A DNA stretch of 64,000 bases from Pholiota molesta (Eukaryota > Basidiomycota > Agaricomycetes > Agaricales > Strophariaceae): NCBI GenBank assembly GCA_014925825.1, contig JACGCK010000054.1, positions 62,001 to 126,000 of the forward strand, given 5' to 3'. This document shows, piece by piece, positions 11,756 through 22,374 of this stretch (position 1 is the first letter of the stretch; every line of letters starts with the position of its first letter). A model generated the notes under the pieces. The model had not been told where the DNA came from. It saw only the letters and a program-made list of their open reading frames with translations, and made no database searches. A program made the position numbers and the translations under genes.

Positions 11756-12726
11756 CGTGCCAGCACTGTGTCTCGATGACATACGCTAGTATGTTACTTA
11801 TAAGCGCCTGGAGATCCGAGCCGACGGAACAGGATAGAATTAGCTAAGTCGGCACATACAACCTTTGCGGGGAGGCTGCGATGACGTCGGGACGGTTCTT
11901 GGATGTGAATAGTAAAATACCACGTAAATCAATGGTTCGGAGTCCCTCAAACGCGATATGACGCGTTAATATTGGGCAGGTATATTCGACGCCGTCACCG
12001 AGGGCCTTTGGCTATCTTGTTCGTTATGCTCGGAAGCGTAGCGCCTAATACGGAGTGTGCAGATGCTCAATTCAGTGGTTTCTTTATATGCGATTGTTCA
12101 TAAATACCTGCAGCAAAAGTATGAAGCAAAACAACGTCTAGAGGAGGGTCGATAGAGCTGGACTGGAAGCGGTACAAAAAACGAGGGTACATATCTATGG
12201 TCATGTGGACCCAGCGCTACAATTGAAAGCACGTGAATGTGCAAGCAAAATAGGGGCTAAATATAAATATCTATAGCTCGAGGTACATAGGCAAGTACGT
12301 AGCCACCTAGGAATTGAATATTGAATATTGAGCTCGCATTCATTAATGTAGGTTCGCTGGTATGCGCACAACCTAGTTGCCCCCCAGGTAGCCGCATATA
12401 TTTTCCAAAAGTTACTTGTCTCGTTTGCGTCTTGTATGATACTCGTAGTCCTGTGCACAAGGTAGCCTCCACAGCTGGCATATGTATTATGCAAGATCAT
12501 GCACTGGCACCAGCTGGCACCTTTCGCACTTGCTTCTCAAGCATGTGGAGAGTGATAGGGGCAAAATATACCTCGCGAAAGTATGTACCTATAATCTGAC
12601 ATACATTGGAGGCGCTGTAAATCCTCAGGTTTTTTACATTTAGTCATTGTGTGGTGTATTATGTTAGTATACATACAAGCCCGTCATCCACGTTCAAACT
12701 TGATGCCGTCCTTCGACAGATTGCTA
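11756..12726. other. Intergenic
   Basis: It separates the start of the saccharopine dehydrogenase gene from the stop of the FAD oxidoreductase gene, both minus strand. Only short, unconvincing frames are present. It should include the upstream region of the former. Confidence 0.4.
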
Positions 12727-15036
12727 TCAATCTTCCTTGGCCCAAGTGAGGTAGCTCTCTGGAAGCCATTTAGGTATAGTCCACTCCTCTCCTATGATCT
12801 TGGCTTTGATCATTCCGGCAACAGCTTCAGCACTGTAGGTCTCAGTCAACATTTCTGCAAAAACTCCGTATAAAATCAAATACATACCAAGCATACGCTC
12901 GAGGCATACCGTGCCCTGAGAAGCCTGCTGCGATATATTGTCCCTCGTTATGATATTCCTCTAATGGAGGAACATCTTCTACCAGAGGACCAATGGGACC
13001 GACCTGGAGAAAAAACGAGATGAGATATCTTATTGGAAGGGAAGAAACGAATCCGTACAAAAGGGTCACCAGTCTTCGTGAACCCCATGATGCCAGTCTA
13101 AGAGCAACAAAAATCAGCATCGAAAGTTCGCCATCCCACAAAAGATCTTAGAACACGCACCCATTCCATCTCCCATGAATCCTCTACTTTCTCCTCATCG
13201 CCATCAAGGGTATCGAACTGCGAAGGAAAAATCCGGGGCAAGAATCCTCTCAGCGCTTTCGACACAAGCGGATTCACAACCGAATCATCCGTCACGCCCG
13301 CCTCCAATCTCCCACCAGAGAACTGCCTCTCCCCACCCAATATAATGAGCGGATTCTTTCCTGCAGCGGTATCCTGAAACCTAGGGAACCAGTACTCCCA
13401 CCCTCCGCCTCCTCCATCCCAGGCATTCAGCCATCGAAGCTCAGAAGCATTAACGGAGGCGCGCACGGCGCCGACCTGTCCCCGGGTGGGCACGATGATG
13501 TGGACATTCGATGGAATGGGGTGAGGAGGAGGATGTGGGATGACGACAGGGGGTTTAGAAAGGGTCAAACCGGAAGGCTCTAGTGGTAGTAGTGGAAGAG
13601 AATGGAGGTTAGTTGCGTCGCCCAAATATGAAGACTTGGAGCATGTTTGCAATGGGTTCGTCTCCGCCATGAACGGTAGCAAATGCCCTGCATACCCATT
13701 CGTGGCATGAATAACGTAGGAGCACCGAACGCCTCCGCGTGGCGTGCCCAACATCCATCGTCTCTGTCTGCTCTGCGTATTAGACGAAGATAGTGGTGTT
13801 TGTTCACGAGGAGCATCAAACTTGTTTATGGGCACGATGCGTGTAACAGGTGTTTTTGTGTGAAGAACTACGTTCACGTTCTTCGAAGTTGATTGAGTGT
13901 CTTCGAATAGCTCTGTGACGAGTTTACAGGGCCAGAGGTTGTGTGAGCCATAGTATACACCTGTATAGTTCAGTTTAGAGCTGAGGCCATATTTCTATGC
14001 ATCAAATATTCAGAGTCGATTTTTGGCAGAAAAATATTAGACTTACCTTGATTAATTCCTCGTTTGTAATCCACCGAACGCCCATACCGCCATCTGAATC
14101 AGACCCTAAGCCAGCTGCTTTTGCGGCTTCGTAGTCCTTCTTGGCGCTGTTATCTTCTTCCTCTGTCCTAAACAGGGTGATATGCCCTCCCTCGACTAGA
14201 TCAACTGTATCATCCAAGTTGTTCTCCTTTATAAAGTTGACGAGCGCCTTTGCTGTGTAATCTTCAAGGAGATACGTCTTGATAGCCTCGGAAGTATTGT
14301 GCAAAGCCTGTCGCGATAGGAAAGAGGAGAATACGTTGCGCACGAGATGACCTCCGTTACGCCCTGGAGGAAAGGAGTTGCCATGAAATATTGAGCTAAC
14401 GATCTATTATGGAAACTTGCCAGTAGCACCAGAACCTATAAATACAAATCAATTCTCAGTCGTAAAATTGATTCTTGAAATATGAAAATGCGTACAGAAC
14501 TCCCTAGCCTCTAATATCACCACCTTCGCCTTATCCTCTGGCCTAAACTCATCATGCAAGAGATTTGATAGATGCCACGCGGCACTGACGCCAGTGATTC
14601 CACTTCCGATGACACAGACGTCAGCATCTTGTGTGAGCTCCCCTGTGCTCCCTGCGTCTGCTAGAGGGTTTGCTCCTGGCGTATCGAGCCAGAAAGACTT
14701 GGTGGGATTATCAACCGGGAGCGATACCCTTGTTTGACGCAGATCCGCCTGAACTTTCTGCAGTATAGCCATAGCCCCAGACTCTTCTGAATCAAACAAA
14801 TCCGCAGAAGAACTAGAAATATGTTCCCTTAGTCGCGATGGAGAGTTTTGAATAGTAGAAAGCGGTTTATCGGAAGTCGTCAGAATAGTATTTGCTACAC
14901 AGGGTGTAGGTTCCGTAGTCGCCGCCAAGGAAGGAGTGGTGGATAGCACTGCAGGTATGCAGTATACTAGCCATAGAAGTATTGAATAAGGAGATATAGG
15001 ACGCAGAGGGTGTTGAATCACCCTCGCGCTGACCAT
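12727..15036 (-). CDS. FAD-dependent oxidoreductase (DAO family) with N-terminal signal segment
   Basis: Seven exons: 14496-15036, 14421-14435, 14047-14363, 13161-13994, 13059-13097, 12888-13003 and 12727-12832, joining in frame to 655 residues. The dinucleotide-binding motif GSGITG lies at residues 144-149 in VCVIGSGITGVSAAWHL. The DAO signature CSGATGRNGGHL follows, then NLWPCKLVTELFE, TGIMGFTKTGDPF and AAGFSGHGMPRAYA near the C-terminus, all typical of D-amino-acid-oxidase-like FAD enzymes of fungi. The first 32 residues include the hydrophobic stretch YSILLWLVYCIPAVL, a likely signal peptide or anchor, so the enzyme may be secreted or in the secretory pathway. Substrate is unknown (amine, amino acid or sarcosine type). 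The second exon is only 15 nt and the intron after it (14364-14420) is GC-AG. Confidence 0.9.
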
Positions 15037-16751
15037 TGTGGATTGATTGTGGTTGAAAACGACAAGAGTCGCTGCTGCAGCGTTTTAACATCCCGGGCCG
15101 ATCGGCTGATTGATTGATCGGCACTGGTTCCTATCTAATCAGGCGCCCGCGGTCTTTGGCCTTGCATTTAATTTTGTCAAGGCTGACAGAAAGTGACAAA
15201 ACTCTTGCTTAGCTACAGCAGCGCAATTATTTTAAGGAATCTATCTCAGTGTCATTGAATTAATCTGTATTTTATCTAGGCAACAATAATGCACTCCGTA
15301 TTGATTAGTGGCATGACGATAGGCGCTCGAGCATTGTCGGTGATTATGAACAAATCAGAGAGACACAACCTGACAACGCTTCTTCGATCTAGAGGACAGC
15401 ACAAGGGTAGAAACAAATAATTGGATGATTGAAGCGGATGATCAAATACTGAATTGCGTTGAGGATGTACTTCAGTCAAACTTCAGTAATTACTTAGTAT
15501 AACAACATCTCCAATTTCAAAGCGAGAACCCCTTGAGATGGTTTCGTTTAAGTTTCAGTTCGATTTGTAACTGTATAGTAGAGATATTCTCTTATATCTC
15601 CCAACACTTTGCCTTGGTAATAATCACCACTAGCTACTACCTAGTACATATTGAATTTCGGATATTGACAGGATAAGATCACCAAACATGTCTGTAGATG
15701 GCGTCGTTTCATCATTCCTTTGCGTATGCCTCTCTTTAACTTCCATACGCAGAGTTTTCATGCAATTTTCATCACGAAGTTCTTAAGGCAACTCAAAAAA
15801 ACCGAGCCAAAGATTCAATCTGCATCATGTTCATCTCAACCATAAGATGCTAATGATGAACTCATGCGAATAGTTATTATGGGCCTTTGGGACACCGGAC
15901 TCGAAGGTAAACTTTATTGATTTTAACGTGGGTTTTGTCTGATTTTGTCCACCATCGCCGCAGTTATCTGCGCACTCGGTCAGGTAACCTTGAGCAACCT
16001 TGAGCACAACTTGTGTCCTCCTCTGCACAGCTCAGAGAGAAGAGAAATTAAGGACTTCGACGGCCTATCTCATGTGAATACCACAAGTTGTGGTTTGTGA
16101 AATTGTGTCGGGCTCGCCTGAGATGAAATAAATAATGCTAGAGCTTGCTATCGCGACAACGTATCTAAGCAATAAAAGTGCACTTTGGAAGAGCCCATAT
16201 TGTAAGTCCTGAACCCACGCTGCGAACGGCGTTGATGGTCGTCTCAACCAGCCTCTATCACTGCTTCGAGCTTAACTTGAAGTACATATACTTGTATGCC
16301 TTCTCAAGTTGTTCTCTGTGTATTAGCGAAAGTTTCAGTGGCATAGCCGAACCATCAGATTCCAAGGGCACCTCCGTTCCAGCTTCAGACGCTTTTTCCT
16401 GTATCGGCTGCATACGTTCGCTTCAATTAAGATACCCACTATTCAATAAAGTGAATTGCTATCATCATGTTGATCCACTAAGAAAGAAACAAGGTCTGGA
16501 GGCGGTAATCCTCTAATCCTCTTGTAAGTCGCTATCGAAGAGGGCATTCACTACGTACCCTGATTTGGAGATGTCTTTCTCAGAACCCACCCAAATATCC
16601 GAGGATTCAAAACAACCTCAACCGCGCGGCTCAGTGATGAATTGAATTGAATCTATCTTTTATATTTCTCCCTTCGAAAGCTATGAAGTTACCAGAGGAC
16701 CGACAACAATCACGGAACTCTACGAGACTCAATGCCACCAGGTTACTTGTA
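15037..16751. other. Gene-poor intergenic region
   Basis: It starts upstream of the FAD oxidoreductase gene and runs to the transposon-like element. AT-rich, with no open frame showing domain-like sequence on either strand. Confidence 0.4.
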
Positions 16752-17270
16752 CTGTACAATTCCGACCAAGTGCTCGGCCCAAATTTTGTGTGACACATTT
16801 TTGTCAAGTGCTCGACGGCTCGATTCGAAAAAATTTGCGTGACGAAGGCCAAAAGTGCTCGATTTTTTAGCATTTTTCGCAGGTAATTGACTGAAAATAG
16901 AGCTCTACCAGAGATTTTTTTGGAAAAAAAGTGCTCGATTTTTGCTTGTGAGCGTGACAATTTGCCCAAAGTGCTCGGCTCGATCAGCTCTGTGACGCGT
17001 GATGCGATGTCGGAAAGTTGAAAATAGCCTAATCAGGCCGATAATGCCGAAAACGCCAACAGTGCCTATTCAGACGACAAGTTGATCTAATCAGACGTAA
17101 TAATGCTACATTTTCGGGCATTTTTAGGCCTTAATAACGTGCCGCCATCATGATTACCCTACGATAATGCAATTTGGGATCTGATCATGCAAAAAACCCG
17201 CCTAATCAGGCTCGCACCTGATTAGGCTATTTTGAACTTTCCGACAGAGCACTTGGTCGAAATTGTACAG
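16752..17270. mobile_element. Non-autonomous terminal-inverted-repeat element with TA target duplication
   Basis: The left end ctgtacaattccgaccaagt and the right end are inverted copies of about 24 bp (one or two mismatches), and both ends are flanked by TA, the target preference of Tc1/mariner-type transposons. The 519-bp interior has no transposase frame. Its left half carries five direct copies of aaagtgctcg-like sequence, near 16768, 16806, 16852, 16929 and 16969, with an inverted copy in the right terminal repeat. It is best read as a MITE mobilised in trans. A second element is nested in its right half. Confidence 0.7.
17009..17245. mobile_element. Second TIR element nested in the first
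   Basis: The 29-bp ends, gtcggaaagttgaaaatagc followed by ctaatcagg, and their inverted copy at 17217-17245 differ at a single base. The element is 237 bp, AT-rich and non-coding. A perfect 11-bp stem with a 6-nt loop (17200-17227) sits at its right end, made from another copy of the same gcctaatcagg motif. No clear target-site duplication was found, so an origin as part of the outer element's structure is possible. Confidence 0.55.
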
Positions 17271-19366
17271 TAGTCCATCACCTGATAGAATTTGCTGTTA
17301 GGTTTTGAATGGACGTTTTCTTTACGGGTATGCTTACCCACCTGGAGTCATTCATGCGTCATCTGATGTCCTGCTATTGAATCAGTGTTCAAAAAAAGCG
17401 AGTCTCGAGGGCCTATGGTGTGCAAACATACCCCCTGGCAACGAGTGACTGGATCGAATTGAGAGTCGGAGGTATGCCTGAATGCGGGGCATCATGACAT
17501 TGGGCTCATCATGATTCACTTGCCACTGCCACAAGATAAGTATATTGAAGGGATCAACAAAAATGTGGTCTACTACACATAGAATAACGGTTTGGCTCTG
17601 TAAGTACTTGGTAGTGGAGTCTTGTAACATACATATATAGACGAAGTAGATCTCCTGATCATGATGTATCAGATACCTAACTGAAGAATTGCAGCTCTAA
17701 TCAAGCGAGTTCAGCGACAAGCTTTCTGAAACTGTGATTCGAGCGGGGGGCCAGGAGTGACTGGACCTGCCCAGGGCCAAGGCGCCTTGTGGTTGTGTAG
17801 AAAGATAGAGGGCAAAAGGATACGCCTGGCCGCAGAAACGACCCCACCCAGATCACCATGGCCAAGTCTCTGTTGGTTGCCAAACCTCCTCCATACTCGA
17901 AGAGAGATCTAGTCAACCCTCGCGTCTTATCGTCAAGAGTGACTGTATATGTTATGTAGTCCCTTATGAATCCACCCATGGTTGACCTACATACCCTTCC
18001 GCCTGCTGCGCAGTTTCGTGTCAATGATTTTTTGATCAAAGTCAACGTTGCCGACAGCGATGGGCCCTAGCGTGCCCTGTTGCATACGATGGCAGGCTTC
18101 TTAAGATTGATCAGGAAGTCCATTTATTTGAAACCTGCAAAAGAAATAATGACAAGACAACGAAACGATCTACCGTACTTACCTTGCACTGACATTGTGA
18201 AAGCTATAATTGTACTCATATCACATCAAGGTTCGAGCTTCAAGGCGAAAGAGGATGGAGCCTGGAGTGAACAGCTTGCCGCACGCAACGGAAATGAATG
18301 GATGCAAAATTAGTCCAAAGTTTTCAATTACATGTACTTCATAATCAGATTCTTACCTATCCCATGCGGTGAGATAATGGTCTTGGAATGATTATTGACA
18401 GTGCTCAAGCTCTCAGAGATCCGATTATTAGCTCGACGCCGACATGCAACAGGAATAATCGCAAAGAGTGCGCATAGTGATGGCGGCTAGAGGAAGTATG
18501 ATGGTGCATGGGAACCTATGGGAGCATCGTCTGATAGTTGTCATTGAAAACTTGAAACGTTTATGTCGTAAGTACTTACTTACAGCTCTTGGATGTATGA
18601 GCCGTGTCTCAAGGGTTCAAACTTGAATTCAGGTGACAAGCAATTGATAGAGCTTGGCCAGAGCCAAGCTAGAGCTGCCACCAAGCAATGGAATCTGTTT
18701 CTGCCTGCGAGCAGTCGTATATGTGAGAAGAAGTGCTCCGCTTTGGCCCCGTCGTCGATGCCGAAAAGTGAAGAGACATGTTCTCCCGAGTCCCGATAAG
18801 TAGGTCCAACGAAGTCGGCGCTGATGTGGTCAAACACTTAGGGAGCAAAGAAGGTTATCTTGGGATCATTACATGGAGATGGAGTTAATGTAACCGGACC
18901 CGGTAAGCTGACTAAGTACAATCTTAGTATTCAAACGAGGATGAGTAGAGAATTCTAACCTAAGGAAGCGTAGCACTGCTTGCTGAATAGATTGACAGCT
19001 CTATAGTTCGTCCGGTGTTGTCGTGAGTGCTGTAGAAGAGGGGAAGTTGGAAACTCGGAAGATACGCTTCAATCCCATTTAGGGGACGATAAACGAATGT
19101 GGAGGGTAAAATGACAAATGGTTTCAAACGCATCAGAATGCGGCGCCGACGGCCATGTCAGAGTGTGGTTACCACTTCACTGCCTCGGAACATACTTAAT
19201 TAGATTCCTTTCTCCTGCTGTTGAATTTCCGCCCTTCCGTCATTCTCAATCGCGCCTTCCTCCCCTCCCTCCCCATCGTCACGGATTACTGGCTCTATCC
19301 ATTATCAACAGTCTGGAACTGTAAAAAAAACACGTTCATTCGTCTTATACACATCTCCATACAATC
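17271..19366. other. Gene-poor region, possibly with decayed gene remnants
   Basis: Short minus-strand frames at 17701-18045 and 18580-18837 look protein-like over short runs (for example LGPIAVGNVDFDQKI near 18050), but are interrupted by stops and I could not join them to a recognised family. The last few hundred bases should hold the promoter of the gene at 19367. Confidence 0.3.
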
Positions 19367-20866
19367 ATGTTGAGAGGAAGATTCAACTACCCCGACCTAG
19401 ACATTCTCGACTCGCCCTTGGTTTCTTCTGCGCCCTTTACTGCGGCTTTCAGCAACATTCCCGGTAGCGCGATCGCAGAAAAAATCTTCAATGATCCAGA
19501 ATCGTGGGGCGACGATGATGAGGATCATGGTGATTTTCCAGAAGATGTCGATGGCGAGCAGCTCGCGTGGGTGACAGAGGAGTTGGAGAAAGTCGTTGGA
19601 AAGGTTGCAGGTAATGAGCTTCATGCTTCCACTACCAACGCGCCCGCTCCAAGAGAAAAGGGCAGCCTCGTTCCCGCCTCCCTACCGCCCCATCTCCAAG
19701 CTTCGTTGAAGCGAGACCCAAGCATCGCGTGGAAAGGCATTGGAAAACGAGGCCCCGTGCGCCCCATCTCCCTCACAGGCCTCTTCGAGAACTCGAACGA
19801 GGATTTCTCGGACGAGATCCAGCAGCAGTTGTCCAAAATTCTCGAGTCAGGGGGCATTCCGCACCACCTCCGCCCATATCCGCATTCTTCGGCACTCTCA
19901 CCGCCGTCTACGAGCGGCACCACAAGCACACTCGACTCTCCGCTGCAAATTCAAACCGCCCACAGCGCGGGCAACCGCGACGATCCCTCCCCCATTAACA
20001 TTTACTCAGCTTCTGCAACCCTGAGCTTCCTAGAATGGTATGGAATTTATCCTGACTCACCGAGGTTGAATGGGCGCCGCTCCATAATGCAGCCAAAATC
20101 CGCGCTCCAGAAGACGCCGCTACTGCATGTGCCATCGCCTCGCCATGCTTCAAGGCCTCCCTCATTATTGGTGACCCCGTTGGCTAATCCATATGTCGCG
20201 CCGCCCGCAAAACGCGCTTCCTCAGTGCCACCACCGGGCCTCGATATTCCGGCAGACGTGCAAAGCGAGCTCCAAGAAGTGTCTTCGTCTCGACGCAGCC
20301 GCTCGCCCACTCCTCTACGGCGCGCGCGCTCACCGTCTCCGATGGGCGCCCGTCCCCAGCCTGCCCTATCCGTTATCGAAACCCTGCCAGCGCGAGCGGT
20401 CAGCATAGAGCGCGGACGCAGTCTCCAACACACCGCGCCTCCGCCATACTCGCGCGCAGCTTCGCTCCAGCGGTCCGACTCCGCGCCTTCCCGTCGACGC
20501 CTACCCACCATTCCGCCCGAGAGCGGATCCGAGTCGCGTTCGTCCACACCGCCTGTTCCGGTACAAACAGGCGCAGCTGTCGTGCGTCCGCCTTCACGCA
20601 CCGCAACGCCGCCACGCGCGCCTTCCGTTCGTCCTCCCTCACGGACTGCGACGCCGCCACGCGCGCCTTCCGTTCGCCCGCCCTCGCGCACTGCGACGCC
20701 GCCACAAGCGCTCGCCTCTGCGATTGGGCCGCGGACGCCGTCGTCCATACGCTCACCGCCCTGCGGTCCTGCGGGCCCGCGCACGCGTGCGCGAGGACGC
20801 GACTCCACGGGCGCGCCGAGTATAGCGGCGACGATGGGTCATCGACCCCCTGTACTGAGGCTGTAA
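19367..20866 (+). CDS. Ser/Pro-rich, largely disordered protein of unknown function
   Basis: One uninterrupted frame of 499 residues. The first 70 residues contain an acidic patch (WGDDDEDHGDFPEDVDGE). A more ordered stretch lies at about residues 100-240, and includes ISLTGLFENSNEDFSDEI and FLEWYGIYPDSPRL. The remaining half is Ser/Pro/Arg-rich (SRRSRSPTPLRRARSPSP), with three 15-residue repeats of the form PPSRTATPPRAPSVR at about residues 406-450. The repeated SRSP/SPTP motifs are likely phosphorylation sites. No enzymatic domain is visible and no function is assigned. The antisense strand is also open, a by-product of the biased codon composition. Confidence 0.75.
   Translation: MLRGRFNYPDLDILDSPLVSSAPFTAAFSNIPGSAIAEKIFNDPESWGDDDEDHGDFPEDVDGEQLAWVTEELEKVVGKVAGNELHASTTNAPAPREKGSLVPASLPPHLQASLKRDPSIAWKGIGKRGPVRPISLTGLFENSNEDFSDEIQQQLSKILESGGIPHHLRPYPHSSALSPPSTSGTTSTLDSPLQIQTAHSAGNRDDPSPINIYSASATLSFLEWYGIYPDSPRLNGRRSIMQPKSALQKTPLLHVPSPRHASRPPSLLVTPLANPYVAPPAKRASSVPPPGLDIPADVQSELQEVSSSRRSRSPTPLRRARSPSPMGARPQPALSVIETLPARAVSIERGRSLQHTAPPPYSRAASLQRSDSAPSRRRLPTIPPESGSESRSSTPPVPVQTGAAVVRPPSRTATPPRAPSVRPPSRTATPPRAPSVRPPSRTATPPQALASAIGPRTPSSIRSPPCGPAGPRTRARGRDSTGAPSIAATMGHRPPVLRL
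20583..20717. repeat. Three tandem 45-bp units in the Ser/Pro-rich gene
   Basis: In-frame units of 45 bp encode PPSRTATPPRAPSVR or close variants three times in succession. The third unit has diverged at its end (PPQALAS). Confidence 0.75.
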
Positions 20867-22374
20867 GCCGTCCGTGGCCAACGGCAGTCGCTGTAAGTGC
20901 GTGTACAAATTAGCATATCTATCTCATCATGACGTTCCTATCCAATCCAACCCGCATATTCCCTTTCTCTCCTCCTCATTGTGATTCATACTGCATCTCT
21001 TATTTTTGTATATTTTACTTTATTTATTATTTCTTCTCTTTTTTTCTACTTATAGGACTCCCTATTTTACATTAGAACACTTGAATCGTTTCTGATATAA
21101 CCAAGTCTTCTATTGTGCCCGCTTCGTCACTGGTACATACCCTGACTTCGATCTTAATCGACGCCTATGCTTCCTTCTATTTCTCCTCTTTCACTTCACC
21201 CGAGGTTTTCTTCCTTTCCTCGATGAGTATCCGCACGTTCGTTGTTGTAGTAAATACCCCTATCAATTAAACATTTCTTGTGAAAGTTATCGCCTTGCTT
21301 GATCTTCGAATCCCTTCTATCATCGCATCGAACTGTTAGCATAATGGAGTATGCTTGGCAGTTGAGTTGATCAGCGGTTGAATCATGATGTTTGTCAAAA
21401 TAAATTGGGAAAGAATATACCTATTATCAGCAGCTGACATGGATCAATATCCAGAGGGCACATACGGGCAGCATATGGGCACCTCAGCTCGAAATAGTAC
21501 CTTAAAACCAAGTATATGAAGGATCCCTAAAGCCCCTCTCAGATGTGCAGCGATTATGTGATTTTAATCTCAAAATTGGCGTTCGACTTACTGACTCTGG
21601 AGCGCCTTTAGCGCGCAACTTGAATTTCTTGCGTTGAACATCCGATTCTTCCTCTAGAACAGTCTAGTCATGCCGCATGGACAGCTGCAATCGTGATCAA
21701 GGCGCCCACCGCCAGCCTGTCTGACTAAAGTTAAAAGATCGTGGGTCCTAAGCCATCTTTTGCACCAACAATCTCGATGACAACGAATGCATGAGCCCAC
21801 CTGTTCCACTAGTGCTGTAGTATGAGCTATCACCGAAAGATTAGAATGTTTGGGAAGCTTTCAAAAATTGAAGAATAACGAGTCAAATGGATATCGATAG
21901 GTGCTGCGCACGGTCAGGTCTAAATACAGATTTTCCATTCTGGGTTCATGAATTACCATTTGCAGAAATCTGCAGAGCCTTCAAGCTTCAGTCATCATCC
22001 TACCTATCGAATGATGGAAAGGAAATGATGCAGGGGCTACATATGCAGGCTATTTACATCTTTTGAGGAAGGTCGGTCAAGACTAGATGATGAATCATAT
22101 TGATACAGATAAGGAGTATAATTACAAACATACATTCTTGTAGACTTTAGTGTCAGCTCCAGAAACGAGCACATGAAGAATATCCGACGACCTACCTCGT
22201 ACATGCTGATGCGGCGTGGCTGGTAGTGAAAGGGAGAAGGATGAGAAAGGAAACGGAAACATAGTGAAGCAGGGATTCCCTTGAAAAAGATAAATAATGA
22301 AGAGAAGGTCCATAAACCAAAATGACCCCGTCACCCGATATCCAAGGAATTCGTCAAACAGGACACATCGTCTT
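20867..22374. other. Convergent intergenic region
   Basis: It lies between the stops of the Ser/Pro-rich gene (plus) and F-box gene B (minus). T-rich sequence after 20930 suggests the 3' UTR of the former. Nothing else is recognised in these 1.5 kb. Confidence 0.4.

Noticed and set aside
16631..16969. 112-codon minus-strand open frame across the left part of the TIR element
   Set aside because: The frame arises from AT-rich repeats of the element, starts outside its boundary and has no transposase motif.
20047..20808. Long antisense frame opposite the Ser/Pro-rich gene
   Set aside because: Its Gly/Arg/Glu repeats are the mirror of Ser/Pro codons on the sense strand.
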